This document shows positions 22,074-34,456 of a stretch of DNA of 64,000 nucleotides, one piece after another. The stretch covers positions 4,604,559 to 4,668,558 of the forward strand of contig SDUX01000004.1 of NCBI GenBank assembly GCA_008729055.1, in the 5' to 3' direction. Position 1 is the first letter of the stretch. Every line of letters starts with the position of its first letter. The DNA comes from Pyropia haitanensis. Lineage: Eukaryota; Rhodophyta; Bangiophyceae; Bangiales; Bangiaceae. The position numbers and the translations under genes were made by a program. The notes under the pieces were generated by a model. It was not told where the DNA came from. It saw only the letters and a program-made list of their open reading frames with translations, and ran no database searches.

Positions 22074-23117
22074 GCCGCGGAGATGCCGTGGGGGGACTCG
22101 CGTCTGCCGCCGCGCACTGCCCGTTGGGGGCCACCCGCAGCGCTTGGCCGCGCGTGGGGGAGCCCCCACGCCCCTTCGCCGCCGGGGGGACCTTACCGTC
22201 CGTGGTACGACCGCCACGGTCCACCGCATACCGCTTAGGCTGGGTGGACGCGCCAGTCCCGACAGACTCGAACGGGGCCGACCGCTTGCGGAGAGGCCGT
22301 GGGGGGGGCGATCTGCCCGGAGCCGTCACCATCTCCCCGGGCGGTTTGCGCCGACGCGCTTTGGGGCGAGCAGCAAGACGCTGGGGCGCACCCAGCGCTT
22401 GGGAGGGGGACGGTCCGGCCCACACACGCCACCCGCACCGCACCCACGCTACCTGGGCGCTCGGGGGAAGGAAGGTGTAGCTCGCCGCCGCCCCCGTCCG
22501 CCGCCGCTGGCTTGATATAGGCGGACCCGACCGTGGCGGGGCGAGGAGAGGCACACTCCGCGACGCGGGGGGGCTGTGGCCGACGCAGAAGCGCCGACGC
22601 TTGGCGCCACGAAGCCGCCACACCCGCGGGAGCTCTCCCAACACCAAAAGTACGTGCAGGCGCTGTCATCCCCTCCCCGCGCGAGCGGCCTGGCGAGCAC
22701 CCCCCCCCCCCCCTTCAAACCGAGAACGACTACAAGAGTCCTCTCCCCAGCAGGCGCTCGGCCCGCCCGAGCGGTCTACTGCTCTCATGAATGGGGGCAC
22801 CCACTCGCTGACAGACACGGAGATCCGACACAACCTCGCTTGATGAAGGAGGCACCGTAACACGTATGTTGGTGGTAAGTCCCTGTAGTCAACATTTGTT
22901 CGCTTTGTCTTTCTCTTGTCTTATGCAATAACCAACGAGACAGCCAGAGGCACAATTTTGACGCACCACAGTGATTTTTCCACCAAGAAGGTCTGAATTT
23001 TGGTCCAACCGCGAGCTGTCTCTGTCAACTTTGCAGCTTTGGCGACTCAGTGTGCTTGCATTGCAGAACCGTTGGAAAATGCAACAATAGCACTGAAGGT
23101 AATAAGCAGCAAAATGA
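22074..23117. other. intergenic, nothing recognised
   Basis: Moderately G+C-rich to about 22850, then much lower G+C toward the tRNA gene. The first part may hold the promoter of the minus-strand ankyrin gene. No domain or RNA recognised before the tRNA at 23118. Confidence 0.4.
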
Positions 23118-23210
23118 GGGTCGAACCGGGGCACACGGATATGATCGTATCATTTGAACCCGGGACCTCTTCCACCCAAAGGAAGAATCGTACCACTAGA
23201 CCATTCGACC
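23118..23210 (-). tRNA. tRNA-Pro(UGG) with a ~21-nt insertion in the T loop
   Basis: Read on the minus strand: acceptor GGTCGAA pairs perfectly with TTCGACC at the 3' end; the D arm contains GTCTAGTGGTA; anticodon stem CTTCC/GGAAG encloses loop TTTGGGT, giving anticodon TGG; then variable AGGTC. The T stem CCGGG/CCCGG is perfect, but its loop is TTCAAAT plus 21 extra nt (about 23131-23151). Discriminator C suits tRNA-Pro, and TTTT at 23111-23114 is a Pol III terminator. The anticodon loop itself has no intron. The insertion fits an ectopic intron, as described in red algae and archaea. Its exact ends can slide by a couple of bases (TTCAAAT or TTCAAGC as the joined loop). The insert can form a small GATA/TATC hairpin. 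Confidence 0.88.
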
Positions 23211-24325
23211 TCGCTGCATGCACGCGGAAATGGAGTGTATATATTCACGTACGTAAGTAGGTTCAGACGAGTGATGCACTCATGACAGTGTTGCACTTTA
23301 TTCATGCCTCTTGCTCATGCCTCTTGCTCGTGGGCGTGCGCGTCAGTTTGTCGCCACTGACTTCTTCCTATCTGTCCCATCCTTCTCTGTGTGGAGCTTT
23401 GCGGCGAGCTGTCGACCCTCCTGCGTTGTTCCGCCCTGTTGACTAAAGTGGGAGTGGTTTGCTGAAGACGATGCCCCGCGGTGAGGCAGAGAGCGACAAA
23501 TGGGACCTCGATGCGGGCACGCACGGCGGTGGGGAACGGGAGATCGACGCTCCCACACTCCTGGCTGCGCCGAAGCTCTCATGGGAGAAGACACTGCTGT
23601 CAGCGCAAGACGGCGGCGGCGACCGCTGGAGAATCAGGTGTGGCGGTGATGGGGTCCAGCTGATGCTGGTTGTGGATCTCGCCCGAGGGTGACGCGATCT
23701 CGCACGCCCATACATTGGCGTATGCGGCGCAGATATTGCGCATGTGGCCTTGGCGTGTGCCACTCACGTGTAGTAAGGATCGCAGAGGAGGCAGCGGCGG
23801 CTTTTCCACGTCGCTGTTCAGCCTATTATCGGGCGCATGCGTGGTGCTTGAGCGCGGCTTGAAGGCCAGCGGACGGGTCCCTGCAGACTGCGATGATGGA
23901 GAATTAGGCCTATTGGTCCCGTCGGTCGAAGAAACTTGTAGGAAAATCAGCATTCGGGAATTGGACCTTTGTCACGTGTTCCGCGGTTGCCATCTACAAG
24001 AGCATAAGCACGAAGTAATTTACACTACTTCTTCCATTCGGTGGTACTTGTTGCCTGCTGTCCTTGGGCCCGTCACGTCTTCTCCCTTGCTTCCCTCTTG
24101 CCCGTCCGAGAGGTGGAGAGACAGCCGGCGCGCTGTACCGGCGCGCCTTCCTCTTTTGACTGCGCCGTGGTCTGTGGACCAAGGCTTCCCTGTCGGCTGC
24201 CCGTCAGAGTTTGTTTGTCTTGTCGTGCGGGCTGCGAGCGTCCACCTATCCACGTCAAGGAGCTATCCACTTGACCGCTCCCCCCCACTCTTGTCCCACA
24301 TCCTCGTGTCCTCCCCGCTGCTGCC
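23211..24325. other. intergenic between tRNA-Pro and SLU7
   Basis: Lower-G+C DNA that holds the tRNA promoter and the SLU7 promoter and leader. A 13-bp direct repeat (TCATGCCTCTTGC, about 23303-23328) is present. Small open frames exist, but none shows a recognisable domain. Confidence 0.4.
23238..23244 (-). promoter_or_regulatory. TATA-like element of tRNA-Pro
   Basis: TATATAT at -28 to -34 from the first base of the tRNA on the minus strand. Upstream TATA elements help place TFIIIB on tRNA genes in plants and fission yeast. Confidence 0.6.
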
Positions 24326-26389
24326 ATGGCGACGACGACCTTTCGCTCCCGCGAGGAGTACAAGCGTCAAAAAGAGCTTGAAGAGGCCCGTAAGGCTGGC
24401 CGTGCGGCGCCCGCCCTCGACGAGGATGGCAAGGACATCAACCCCCACATCCCCCAGTACATTGCCGACGCGCCCTGGTACGTGACCCGCCCGGGTGCGG
24501 GGGTGTCGCTCAAGCACCAGCGGGACACGCGCGCACCGGCACCTGTGTCTTCCCTAGATACGTGGCACGTGCGGGGAGTGGCGGCGCCGGCAGCGGCGGC
24601 GGCGGCGGGCCCGCCAGCGGCGTCGGCCGGTCTGTCGCGGCGGCCGGCGCTGCGCAAGGGGGCGTGCGAGAACTGTGGTTCCCTGACGCACAAGCGGCGG
24701 GAGTGTCTGGAACGACCCCGCGCCCGCCGCCTAGACGCGCTGCCACCCGCGGGGGCGTCTGCGTCGGGTGGCGACGTCGGCGCGGGGACGCGTGTGGCGG
24801 TGCCTGCACCCCGGGACGACGTGCTGGTGACGGCCAAGCTGGGCTTTGAGGCCAAGCGTGACCGGTGGAACGGCTATGACCCGACCGAGTACAACCGGGT
24901 CATTGAGCGGCACGCCAAGATTGAGGCGGAGCGCCGGCGGCTGCGGATGGAAGCGGCGGCGGCGGCGGCCAACGCCAAACTCGCCGGTGCGGTTGCGGCT
25001 GGCGCCGACGCGGCTGGCGCCGGTGAAAAGGACGGGGCTGCCGCCGGTGAAAAGGACGTGGCTGCCGCGGGAGGCGGGGGTGGGTCCGGCGGTGACTCGG
25101 ACTCGGACGACGACCTGGCACGCCTGCCCTGCCTACCCCGTCGCCGCCACCGCGGTGACGGTAGCGACGAGGACGGGGACGAAGAGGATGCAGAGGAGGA
25201 GGACAAGGGCTTTCGCCAGTCGGACGCCGGTGAGGTGATTATGCAGACCAAGGACAGTGGCGGCACGCGGGCGACCATCCGGAACCTGCGGATCCGGGAG
25301 GACACGGCCAAGTACCTGCGGAACCTGGATGTCAACTCGGCCTATTATGACCCCAAAACCCGCGCCATGCGTGCCGACCCGACGCCCGACGTGTCGGCGC
25401 TGGACAAGGACTTTGCGGGCGACAACTTTGTGCGCTTCTCGGGCGACGTGCAGCGGCTGGGCGGGCTGGAGCTCCACGCCCTCAAGGCGTCGGCGGCTGG
25501 GCGGGACCTGCCCCACTTGCAGGCGGACCCCAGCCTGGCGGAGCGGGCGTACCGCGACTATGAAGCCGCCGCCGCGGCGTTGCACGAAAAGAAGCAGGCG
25601 GTGATTGCGGAGCGATACGGCGTGCCGACCGCGGCGGACGTGGCCGTGTCGCTTGGGGGGGCGGCAGCAGCGGATGCCGCCATTCCCGCCGCCGGGCTGG
25701 CCGCGTCGGACGACGTTGCTGTGCCCGCCGTCGTCCCTGGCACCTTGCCGGCTGCGCCGGTCGGCGGTGACGCGGCGGTGGAGCCACTCGGCGGGGTCGG
25801 CGCACCTACGGAACTGGAAGGCTCCTTGGTGGTGGCGGCAGCGACCCCGGGTCTGGACCTTGACGCCGGCGCCCCCCCCCCGGCGCCCCCCGCACCGTCC
25901 CGGCCGCTTGACGCGAACGGCGTGCCGTCGTCCATCTATGGCGACGACGTCCTGGAAGGCAACCACACGTCTGTGTGGGGCAGCGGCTACATTGCCGCCA
26001 CCCACACGTGGACGTACGCGTGCTGCGGCCAGTCCATCCGGCGGTCCGTGTGCCTCGGTGCGGCGGGCGCCGCGGCCGCCGCGGCGGCGGACGCGGACCT
26101 CACCCGCCGCATCGCGGTGGCCAACCGGAAACGCGCGGCGGCGGCTGCGGGGCTGCCGGATACCGACGGCGACGGAGACGGCAACGGCGACGGCAACGGC
26201 AACAGCAACGGCGGCGCCGACGGCGACGGCGGCGAGGACGCTGCGCGGGTGGCGCGCAAGCGTGCGCGCAAGGAGGCCAAGAAGGAGGCCAAGCGGGAGG
26301 CCAAGCGGGAGGCCAAGCGGGCGGCCAAACGGGCCGCGGCGGCCGAGGCCGCGACGGCGGCGGGGGGGGTGGCCCCAGGGGTGCAGTAG
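24326..26389 (+). CDS. SLU7: pre-mRNA splicing factor SLU7
   Basis: SLU7 acts in the second catalytic step of splicing, holding the 3' splice site in the spliceosome. The single-exon frame of 687 residues is intact. The CCHC zinc knuckle is at Cys114, Cys117, His122, Cys127 (CENCGSLTHKRREC). It is followed by family blocks: FEAKRDRWNGYDPTEY near 175, YLRNLDVNSAYYDPKTRAMR near 330, and SIYGDDVLEGNHTSVWGSGY near 535 with the CCGQSIRRSVC stretch. The N-terminus SREEYKRQKELEEARK and IPQYIADAPWY also fit. Low-complexity Ala/Gly/Asp linkers lengthen it relative to animal SLU7 (about 590 residues). The C-terminus is a KEAKREAK-type basic tail, possibly nuclear localising. ATG at 24326 begins exactly at the conserved N-terminus. 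Confidence 0.95.
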   Translation: MATTTFRSREEYKRQKELEEARKAGRAAPALDEDGKDINPHIPQYIADAPWYVTRPGAGVSLKHQRDTRAPAPVSSLDTWHVRGVAAPAAAAAAGPPAASAGLSRRPALRKGACENCGSLTHKRRECLERPRARRLDALPPAGASASGGDVGAGTRVAVPAPRDDVLVTAKLGFEAKRDRWNGYDPTEYNRVIERHAKIEAERRRLRMEAAAAAANAKLAGAVAAGADAAGAGEKDGAAAGEKDVAAAGGGGGSGGDSDSDDDLARLPCLPRRRHRGDGSDEDGDEEDAEEEDKGFRQSDAGEVIMQTKDSGGTRATIRNLRIREDTAKYLRNLDVNSAYYDPKTRAMRADPTPDVSALDKDFAGDNFVRFSGDVQRLGGLELHALKASAAGRDLPHLQADPSLAERAYRDYEAAAAALHEKKQAVIAERYGVPTAADVAVSLGGAAAADAAIPAAGLAASDDVAVPAVVPGTLPAAPVGGDAAVEPLGGVGAPTELEGSLVVAAATPGLDLDAGAPPPAPPAPSRPLDANGVPSSIYGDDVLEGNHTSVWGSGYIAATHTWTYACCGQSIRRSVCLGAAGAAAAAAADADLTRRIAVANRKRAAAAAGLPDTDGDGDGNGDGNGNSNGGADGDGGEDAARVARKRARKEAKKEAKREAKREAKRAAKRAAAAEAATAAGGVAPGVQ

Positions 26390-28267
<1,878 letters not shown>

Positions 28268-31200
28268 TCACTTGCTCGCGTGGCTATCTGACAGCCGCCG
28301 CCCCGCCGCGGCGACGACCTTGAGCGCATCGGCGCACGCGTCGGCAACCCCCCCCGTGGACCCGTGCGCGACACCCAGCTCGCGGAGGATGGGCGCGACG
28401 CCGTCGCCGCGCCAGCCAAAGCTGGTCAGCTCCTTGACGATGAGGACCCCCTCCAGCGCCGCGTCGGGCACCAGCCCGCCTCCCCGCGACCGCAGCAGCA
28501 GCAGCACCGCCTCGCCGCCGCCCGCCTCGATCACTCGCGCCTGCAGCAGCCCCGGGTCCCGCCGGTACAGCATCCGCAGCACCTGAAGGGAGAGCAGCTC
28601 CAGCCGCCGCACCAGCACCGGCCGCTGCGCGGCGGCAGCAGCGGCGCCGCCGGCGGGGATAGCGGTGCCACCGCCGCCACCGCCGCCGCCACCGCAGCCA
28701 CCGCCGCCGCCGCCGCCGCCGCCGCCACTACCCGAAGCGGAGAGGGAGCTCCCCCGCGAGCCGGTAGTGAGCCCGTACGGCCCGCTCCCGTCGGTGCCGC
28801 CGCTACCGCCCTCCTTGGTGTCCACGCACAACCGCACGGCAAGGACCGCCGCCTCACACCCGCCGTCGGTGGCAAACCGGGACAACGCCCGCTGCCGCAC
28901 CGCATCACGGAGCTGCAGCTGCCCCCACCCGCCGAGGAGGGTGGACAGCGCCGTGACAATCGCCGACCGCCACGTCGGCGACCCCCGGTGGCGGCCGAGG
29001 AGCGTCCGCAGCATGACCGTGCCGCCCGCAAATAGCACCCCAGGGCGGAGGACGGGGAAAAATGCCACCGACGCGAGCAGCGCAAAGCCCTCGAGGTCCA
29101 CCCGCGCGATGGCAGACGGCGGCGCCCCGCTCCCCCCACCGGCAGAGGCGCCCCCAGAGCTGCCGCCGGGCTCGCCGCCCAGCTCCGTGACGGCCGTGAA
29201 GGCGAGCGTCAGCGTCACCGGCTCGGCGTGCCCGCCCAGCGGCGACACCTCCCGCGCGGCAGGTTCAAACAGCCGCACAAACGCGCACGTCGCGCCGACC
29301 GCGGCGCGGGTCAGGTCTGGGTCCCGCCGGGCAACAGCCAGGCTGAGCACGTCCCGCAGCACCCGGGAAATTTCCACCACCCGCGCCTCCCCGGCGTGGG
29401 CCTCGGTGCTCACGTCCCGCCGCTGAAACGCAGACCCGAGAGCGTCTGCCGCCGCCGCGCACACCCGCTCATTGCCCGCTTCCGGGCGGCCCGCCACCGA
29501 GTTGGCCGGCCCGCTGCAGCCACCGCCCGAGTAGGTGGACAGCGCGTTGAGGCACGCACCCACAATCGCAGACGCGTGCTCGGGGGCGGTCAGCACCGAC
29601 GCGAGCCGGGACGTTGCCGGCTGCATCGCGCACACGCCCGCCATGTTGCTCAGCACCGCACACACGTCATGTGCGAGCGCCGGGGAGCGCGTCTCGGCGC
29701 GCAGGTCCCAGTTGAGCGCCCAGCACAGACGCTTGACGACGGCTGGCGCGGAAGAGACCAGCCACAGCGCCTTCTCCTTGTCCTCGGTCACGTCCGCAAG
29801 GCCCGCAATGGCGTCGTGCGCGTGCACCGGGTCGGTCTGGTAGATGGCCCGCGCGAGGCGGCGGCACCGGTTCGTCATATCGCCCGAGTCCTCCGCGCTC
29901 GACGACGTTGGCAGTGCTTGCCACGCGGGCGGCACGCGCATGTTGGGCACCAACGACCGCCCGCCAGGGCCGCTGTTGTGGAACGGAAAGACGCCGCCCG
30001 AGCCAGACGCGGCCAGACCGTCGGGCAGACTGGTTCCGCTGGGAGGGGGTTGCGGCGGCTGCGTGTACGAGTTGTACGGCTGGGGCCCGGCGTACGCCCC
30101 AGCGTGGACGCCGGGGTGCGGGGGAAGCGCATGGTGTGGTGCCCCGGGTAGCTGCCCAGGGCCATACGAACTCCCGTGGTGGCCGTACGCGCCGGGAGGA
30201 GGCCCCAAGGATGCATGCGAATAGCCACCAGCCGGACCCGCTGCGGGGTGGCCAGCCTGCACAGGCGCGCCCTGCGGCTGGGCACCGCCAACCGACGTGG
30301 GCCACCCCGGGGGCACCCCGCCCTGCATGCCCGCGCCTGGTAGCGAGTGCATCCCCGCCGGAGGCATGCCAGCAGCGCTTGCGGTGGGCGCGACGTTCAT
30401 GCGGCTCATGCCGGCGTTGACCTGATCCACCGTCGGCGGCTGCGCGGACTCGAAAAACTGGCGGTAGTAGGTGGCACCGCCCGGCGCCGTGCCCGTCGCC
30501 GCCATCGTCGCGGGCCCGCCGGTATCCACATTCACCTGCAGCCGTGGGGGCGCGGGCCTCCCGGCGCCAACGCCCGCCGGCAGCGACGGGTTCTCCTTCT
30601 CCCGCTGCGTATCCACTCGAACGAAGGGGCCCGCACCGCCGCCGCCGCCAAACTCATAGTCCTGCTCGTCAAACTCCTTGTCCTGCTTGGAAAAGAAGTC
30701 GACCAGCTGGTCCGCAGATGGGCGGTCCGCGGGGTTCTGCGCCCAGCAGCGCTCGGTCATCTCCACCGCGTTGACGAGCTCAAAGCTGAGCAGGCAGCGG
30801 TGGTACTCTGTCCGGCCTTCGGTGCCAGCGTCCTCCGAGTAGGTCGAGTCGACTGACTGGATAAAGGCGTCGCTGGTGCTGTCGCCTACCGACCACGGCG
30901 GCGGGTTGGAGGGGGACGCCGCCGACGCGGCCGACGCGGCGCGCATGCTGGCCCGGGTGGGCCACTTTGGCCGCGTCACCTCGTCCTTCCTGTTCATGGC
31001 ACCGAGCAGGGCGTGGGAGGTGTAGCCCGCCCACGGCTCACAGCCACTGAGCAGGTCATACAAAACGATGCCCATCGCGTAAATGTCCAGCGCCTTGGCC
31101 GCGGCGCTGCTGGCCGGCTTGCCACCCGCAAAGCCCTCGGGCGCGAGGTACGCCAGCGTGCCCTGAATACCCCGCTCCACAGGCCCGTCCACGGTCGCGT

Positions 31201-31879
31201 TGATGGGCCCGGTGGGCTCGGCGTGAAGGGAGAGGCTCATGCCAAAGTCGGCCAGCTTCACCTTGGCGTTGCGCGAGAGGACGGCGCGGCCCTCGAGCTT
31301 TTGCCCCGTCTGGATGGTCAGCGGGTCGGTGAGGAGGATGTTGGCGGGCTTGATATCCCCGTGCGAGATGTTGAGCAGGTGCAGGTAGCGGAGGCCCGAC
31401 GCGATGTGGATGGCGATTTGGAAAAACGTCTTGGGCTCGAGCGGCGCGTTGGCCGCCCGCGCCCGCGCGAGCGACGCCTGCAGACTGCCACCCGCCATCA
31501 GCTCCGTCACGAGCAGCGTACACCCGCGGCGCTCATCGTACGCGGCGCCGAGGTACTGGGTGATGTGCGGGAATCGGAACTGGGACAGGCGGCGGACCTC
31601 CCGCTCCAGCTGCATCTTGGCCTTGGCCGCCTGCGTGCTCGTCTGGGTCTCCCCGTACCGCCGGGGCACCTCCTTGACAATCTTGACCGCCGCGTCGGTG
31701 CCAATCAGCTGGCAGCGGTAGACCTCACCAAAGGTGCCCTTGCCGAGCAGCGACTCGGGCGTGTTGTCCCACGACAGGACGGCGGGGTTGGTCAGGTCGG
31801 GCTGCGCCGACGCGTACTCGGTCAGCGACTCGACGCCCATGCTCGTCGACGAAAACGCGGTGCTGTGGCTGTGCGCCAT
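28268..31879 (-). CDS. TKL/Raf-like protein kinase with probable helical C-terminal domain
   Basis: From ATG at 31879 (MAHSHSTAF) the protein has 1203 residues in one exon. The kinase domain comes first: glycine loop GKGTFGEV (46-53), catalytic lysine in AAVKIV (Lys66), catalytic loop SHGDIKPANILL (His173, Asp175, Lys177), DFG (211-213) and APEG (246-249), ending in RCWAQNPADRPSADQL. The HRD arginine is Gly, so this is a non-RD kinase. A long Ser-rich insert separates the last two subdomains. The middle is Pro/Gly/Gln-rich and disordered. The C-terminal 550 or so residues are Leu/Ala-rich helices resembling ARM/HEAT repeats, interrupted by a Gly tract. An in-frame non-ATG extension upstream is unlikely to be coding. 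Substrate unknown; probably cytoplasmic signalling. Confidence 0.9.
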   Translation of the reverse strand: MAHSHSTAFSSTSMGVESLTEYASAQPDLTNPAVLSWDNTPESLLGKGTFGEVYRCQLIGTDAAVKIVKEVPRRYGETQTSTQAAKAKMQLEREVRRLSQFRFPHITQYLGAAYDERRGCTLLVTELMAGGSLQASLARARAANAPLEPKTFFQIAIHIASGLRYLHLLNISHGDIKPANILLTDPLTIQTGQKLEGRAVLSRNAKVKLADFGMSLSLHAEPTGPINATVDGPVERGIQGTLAYLAPEGFAGGKPASSAAAKALDIYAMGIVLYDLLSGCEPWAGYTSHALLGAMNRKDEVTRPKWPTRASMRAASAASAASPSNPPPWSVGDSTSDAFIQSVDSTYSEDAGTEGRTEYHRCLLSFELVNAVEMTERCWAQNPADRPSADQLVDFFSKQDKEFDEQDYEFGGGGGAGPFVRVDTQREKENPSLPAGVGAGRPAPPRLQVNVDTGGPATMAATGTAPGGATYYRQFFESAQPPTVDQVNAGMSRMNVAPTASAAGMPPAGMHSLPGAGMQGGVPPGWPTSVGGAQPQGAPVQAGHPAAGPAGGYSHASLGPPPGAYGHHGSSYGPGQLPGAPHHALPPHPGVHAGAYAGPQPYNSYTQPPQPPPSGTSLPDGLAASGSGGVFPFHNSGPGGRSLVPNMRVPPAWQALPTSSSAEDSGDMTNRCRRLARAIYQTDPVHAHDAIAGLADVTEDKEKALWLVSSAPAVVKRLCWALNWDLRAETRSPALAHDVCAVLSNMAGVCAMQPATSRLASVLTAPEHASAIVGACLNALSTYSGGGCSGPANSVAGRPEAGNERVCAAAADALGSAFQRRDVSTEAHAGEARVVEISRVLRDVLSLAVARRDPDLTRAAVGATCAFVRLFEPAAREVSPLGGHAEPVTLTLAFTAVTELGGEPGGSSGGASAGGGSGAPPSAIARVDLEGFALLASVAFFPVLRPGVLFAGGTVMLRTLLGRHRGSPTWRSAIVTALSTLLGGWGQLQLRDAVRQRALSRFATDGGCEAAVLAVRLCVDTKEGGSGGTDGSGPYGLTTGSRGSSLSASGSGGGGGGGGGGCGGGGGGGGGTAIPAGGAAAAAAQRPVLVRRLELLSLQVLRMLYRRDPGLLQARVIEAGGGEAVLLLLRSRGGGLVPDAALEGVLIVKELTSFGWRGDGVAPILRELGVAHGSTGGVADACADALKVVAAAGRRLSDSHASK

Positions 31880-32686
31880 GACGCCGCCGCCGCCGGCCGG
31901 CGCAAGCCCCCCACAAAAAAAAAAGATGGGGGGGAAGGAGACCCCCGCGGCACGGGCCACCGCCGCGTCCGCAGCAGCGGCCCCACACCGTCAGCGGCAG
32001 CGCCAGGCACGCCACCCCGTGCGGCGGCGCGACGGCGGCAGCAAGCGGGGGGTAGCAAGGCGCAAGTACGGCAACGAGGGCAGGAAGTGGAAGAGGCCCC
32101 GGCGTGGGTAACGGGCCGTGGACGTGAACACAAAACGCCGCGAATGAAAGCGGCCGTCGCGGGGGGAGGACGGCGGCGGGTGGGGGACGGGGGGGGGGGG
32201 GACAGGTGGCGAGCCCGTCGCCAGATGGACGACCACCGTCCACGGACACGCCACGGGCCGCGCCGGGCCGCACCGGGCGGGCGGTCGGCGGGCACGCGGC
32301 GTTGACAAGGGTATTGACAAGGTCGCAACGAGCGGGGCGGGCGGGTGGCAGCGCACCGCGGTTACCGCCGCCGCGGTCTCCGCCGCCAGCCGGCGGCGCG
32401 GCGCGTCGTCGCGTCGGTGGCGGGGCCGCCCACGCGGTGGCGAGCCGCCCGTCCGCCGCGCGTGGCGGCCGCGCTCCCCCGCCCACGGTGTGCGCTGCGC
32501 TGCGCGCCGGCCGCAGCGCCACTCGGAACGCAGCGCGCTCGTGTAAAGCGGTGTGGCCCCATGCGCGAGGCATTGCTGGATGGACGACTTGGCGGCGTGC
32601 GGTGGAGACTTGTCCACCCAATTGACGCCGCCCATTCCCGGTCGCGCCGCGGGGCGGGGCGGCGGCAACGGCAACGCGCTCCCGCC

Positions 32687-32718
<32 letters not shown>

Positions 32719-32887
32719 ACCGGCCACACGTGCGTCGGCACGGTCTCTCGGACCCCGCCTGCCCCCCCCCCCCCGCCCCCCCCCCCCCACCCTGACAAAC
32801 TAGCGGCAGGACGCACCTGGCCTGCGGATCCGTGTCGACCGGCCGCGTGCGCCGCCGCCGGGACCCCGCCGCGCGCCGGCCGGCACG
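31880..32887. other. divergent promoter region between kinase and TIM13
   Basis: About 1 kb between divergently transcribed genes. It is G+C-rich with C homopolymer runs (32690-32720, 32762-32790). An A-rich stretch (31913-31925) sits just upstream of the kinase ATG. No gene recognised. Confidence 0.4.
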
Positions 32888-33590
32888 ATGAACCCGTCGC
32901 TGGCCACGCCCCGGGACCGGGAAGAGGTACGATGGCGACCAGGGGGGGCGGGGGCGCTCGGTGGGCGGCGCGGTGGGGTGTGGCCACGGGCGTGGCGTTT
33001 GGTGGGTGGCACCCTATTATGGGTGTAGGTGTAGGTGTACGCCGGCGGCTGCCCGGGTGGTGGCTGGTGGCGACGGGCGAGCCTCGCACATGCGCGGCGT
33101 GGGTGGGGTGGCTGACCCTGACGTGCGCGTGTTGGCCGTTGCTGTGGGTGTGTTCTTGTCCTCGTGCTGGCTACCGTCTGGTCGTTGTCCCTGGGCTATC
33201 CCGACGTGCTTGTTCCCCTACGTCTTGCCCTTTTCCCTTTCCGTGTCCGCTGGCGCTACGCTCCACCGGTTTTCCGTTCCCCCCTCCGCCACTCATCCCC
33301 ACCCCTCCCCTGCCCTGTCCTCCCGTCCTGGCCCTCACCGGTCCTATCGCCCCCCCCTCTGCCGCCCCCTGTCCCCTCCCGCCCAGTTCTTCCGCGCCGC
33401 CCGGGCCGAGGCGTCGGACCAGCTGCTGCAGGAGCTGATCCAGACGGTCGCGGACAAGTGCTTTGCCAAGTGCATCACCAAGCCGGGCGCGTCACTGACG
33501 GGGGGGGAGAGCGCGTGCCTTGCCAAGTGCATGGACCGCTTCCTCGAGGCCCGCACGCTCGTCGTCAAGGCGTTGGAAAACCAACAGTGA
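32888..33590 (+). CDS. TIM13: small Tim chaperone TIM13 (two exons)
   Basis: Mitochondrial intermembrane-space chaperone of the Tim8-Tim13 type, which escorts hydrophobic precursors to TIM22/TIM23. Exon 1 is 32888-32926 (ATG, 13 codons) and exon 2 is 33387-33590; joined in phase 0 they give 80 residues. Exon 2 carries the twin CX3C motif: Cys38, Cys42, Cys57, Cys61, with x14 between the pairs (CFAKCITKPGASL...CLAKCMDRF), very close to animal and yeast Tim13 in CxxKCIxKPGxSL and CMDR. The length matches the family (about 80-105). The intron 32927-33386 has G|GTACG at the donor and a pyrimidine-rich CCCGCCCAG at the acceptor. No presequence is expected. Without the intron no credible ATG starts the protein. 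Confidence 0.9.
32927..33386 (+). other. TIM13 intron
   Basis: 460 nt, GT-AG, donor GAAGAG|GTACGA, acceptor CCCGCCCAG|TTC. The 3' half is strongly pyrimidine-rich. It is phase 0. Confidence 0.8.
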
Positions 33591-33622
33591 CGCGGGGGGG
33601 GGAGGGGGGGCGGTTGCCAGCA

Positions 33623-33665
33623 TGCCTGCCTGCCTGCCTGAGTGCCTGCCTGCCTGCCTGCCTGC
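33623..33665. repeat. (TGCC)n tetranucleotide microsatellite
   Basis: About ten TGCC/TGCC units with one interruption, just after the TIM13 stop codon, probably within its 3' UTR. Confidence 0.85.
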
Positions 33666-34449
33666 TGGTCTTTTCGCTCGCCATTTTCTCTATCCTCTCT
33701 TTTTGGGTTGCTTGTGCGCTTCGCAGTCCCGCCTCGATTCCGTAGGATCCGCCTGCAGTGTTGCCTCGTCTTGTGTCCGTGGTTTCCTGCTCCTGCTCTC
33801 TGCGCAGCCGCGGCATCGTCTGCGGTGCCTTTTGTCTGCCGCGCCTGTCACAGCTACGGGAGGTTGTCGTGTAGCACCTGAGGCGGCCAGGCGTCGGCGA
33901 TCACCATCACCCAGCGCCACCCGCCAGGCACGTTGGGCCCGCCGCGGCCAAGCGGCAGGCGAGCGCGGGTGGCCAGGGTGGGGGCGGGGGGAGGGGGCAG
34001 CACCAGACGGCGGCCCAGCGTGGCATTCGAGCCGCGGCCGCTGACGCACCCCACCGTCGCCGCTGGTTGGTCGGCCGCCGTGACGTTTCCCTGTCATGTG
34101 TGCCGTGCGTGTTCCCCCTATGTGCGTGTGCCACCGTGGGAGGGTGCCACCGGCCGACCAATCGCGTCGCGCGCGGCAGGCCAGCGGCCAACCAAACGAG
34201 ATTGGCGGCGACAGATCGTCGCACAATTGGCGGCGGCGGCCGCCCCCTTGATCCGCTGCACGTGCGTGGCCAGGAAAACGCGCACACGAGCACGCGTGGG
34301 CCACCCCCCCCCCCCCCCCGCCCCCCCACCCCCCTTGTCTCCCAGGAGCCGCCTGAAGCTTTTTGCCTTCGTGCCGGCCCCCCGACGGCGGCCGCCCCGC
34401 GCTGCGCACAGAGCAGCAGCCGTCCCCGTCCGCCTCGCCCCGTCCAGCA

Positions 34450-34456
34450 TTAAATA
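34450..34456 (+). promoter_or_regulatory. possible TATA box of alanine aminotransferase
   Basis: TTAAATA in a strongly G+C-rich context, about 210 nt upstream of the start codon. The position allows a 5' UTR of ordinary length. Motif and position only. Confidence 0.35.

Noticed and set aside
23118..23210. Reading the extra 21 nt as sequencing error or as a different T-stem partner
   Set aside because: No alternative partner for CCGGG lies before the insert, while CCCGG plus the matching acceptor strand lie exactly after it.
32687..32790. C-rich runs as candidate i-motif/G-quadruplex regulatory element
   Set aside because: Such runs are scattered throughout this genome, so position alone gives no support.
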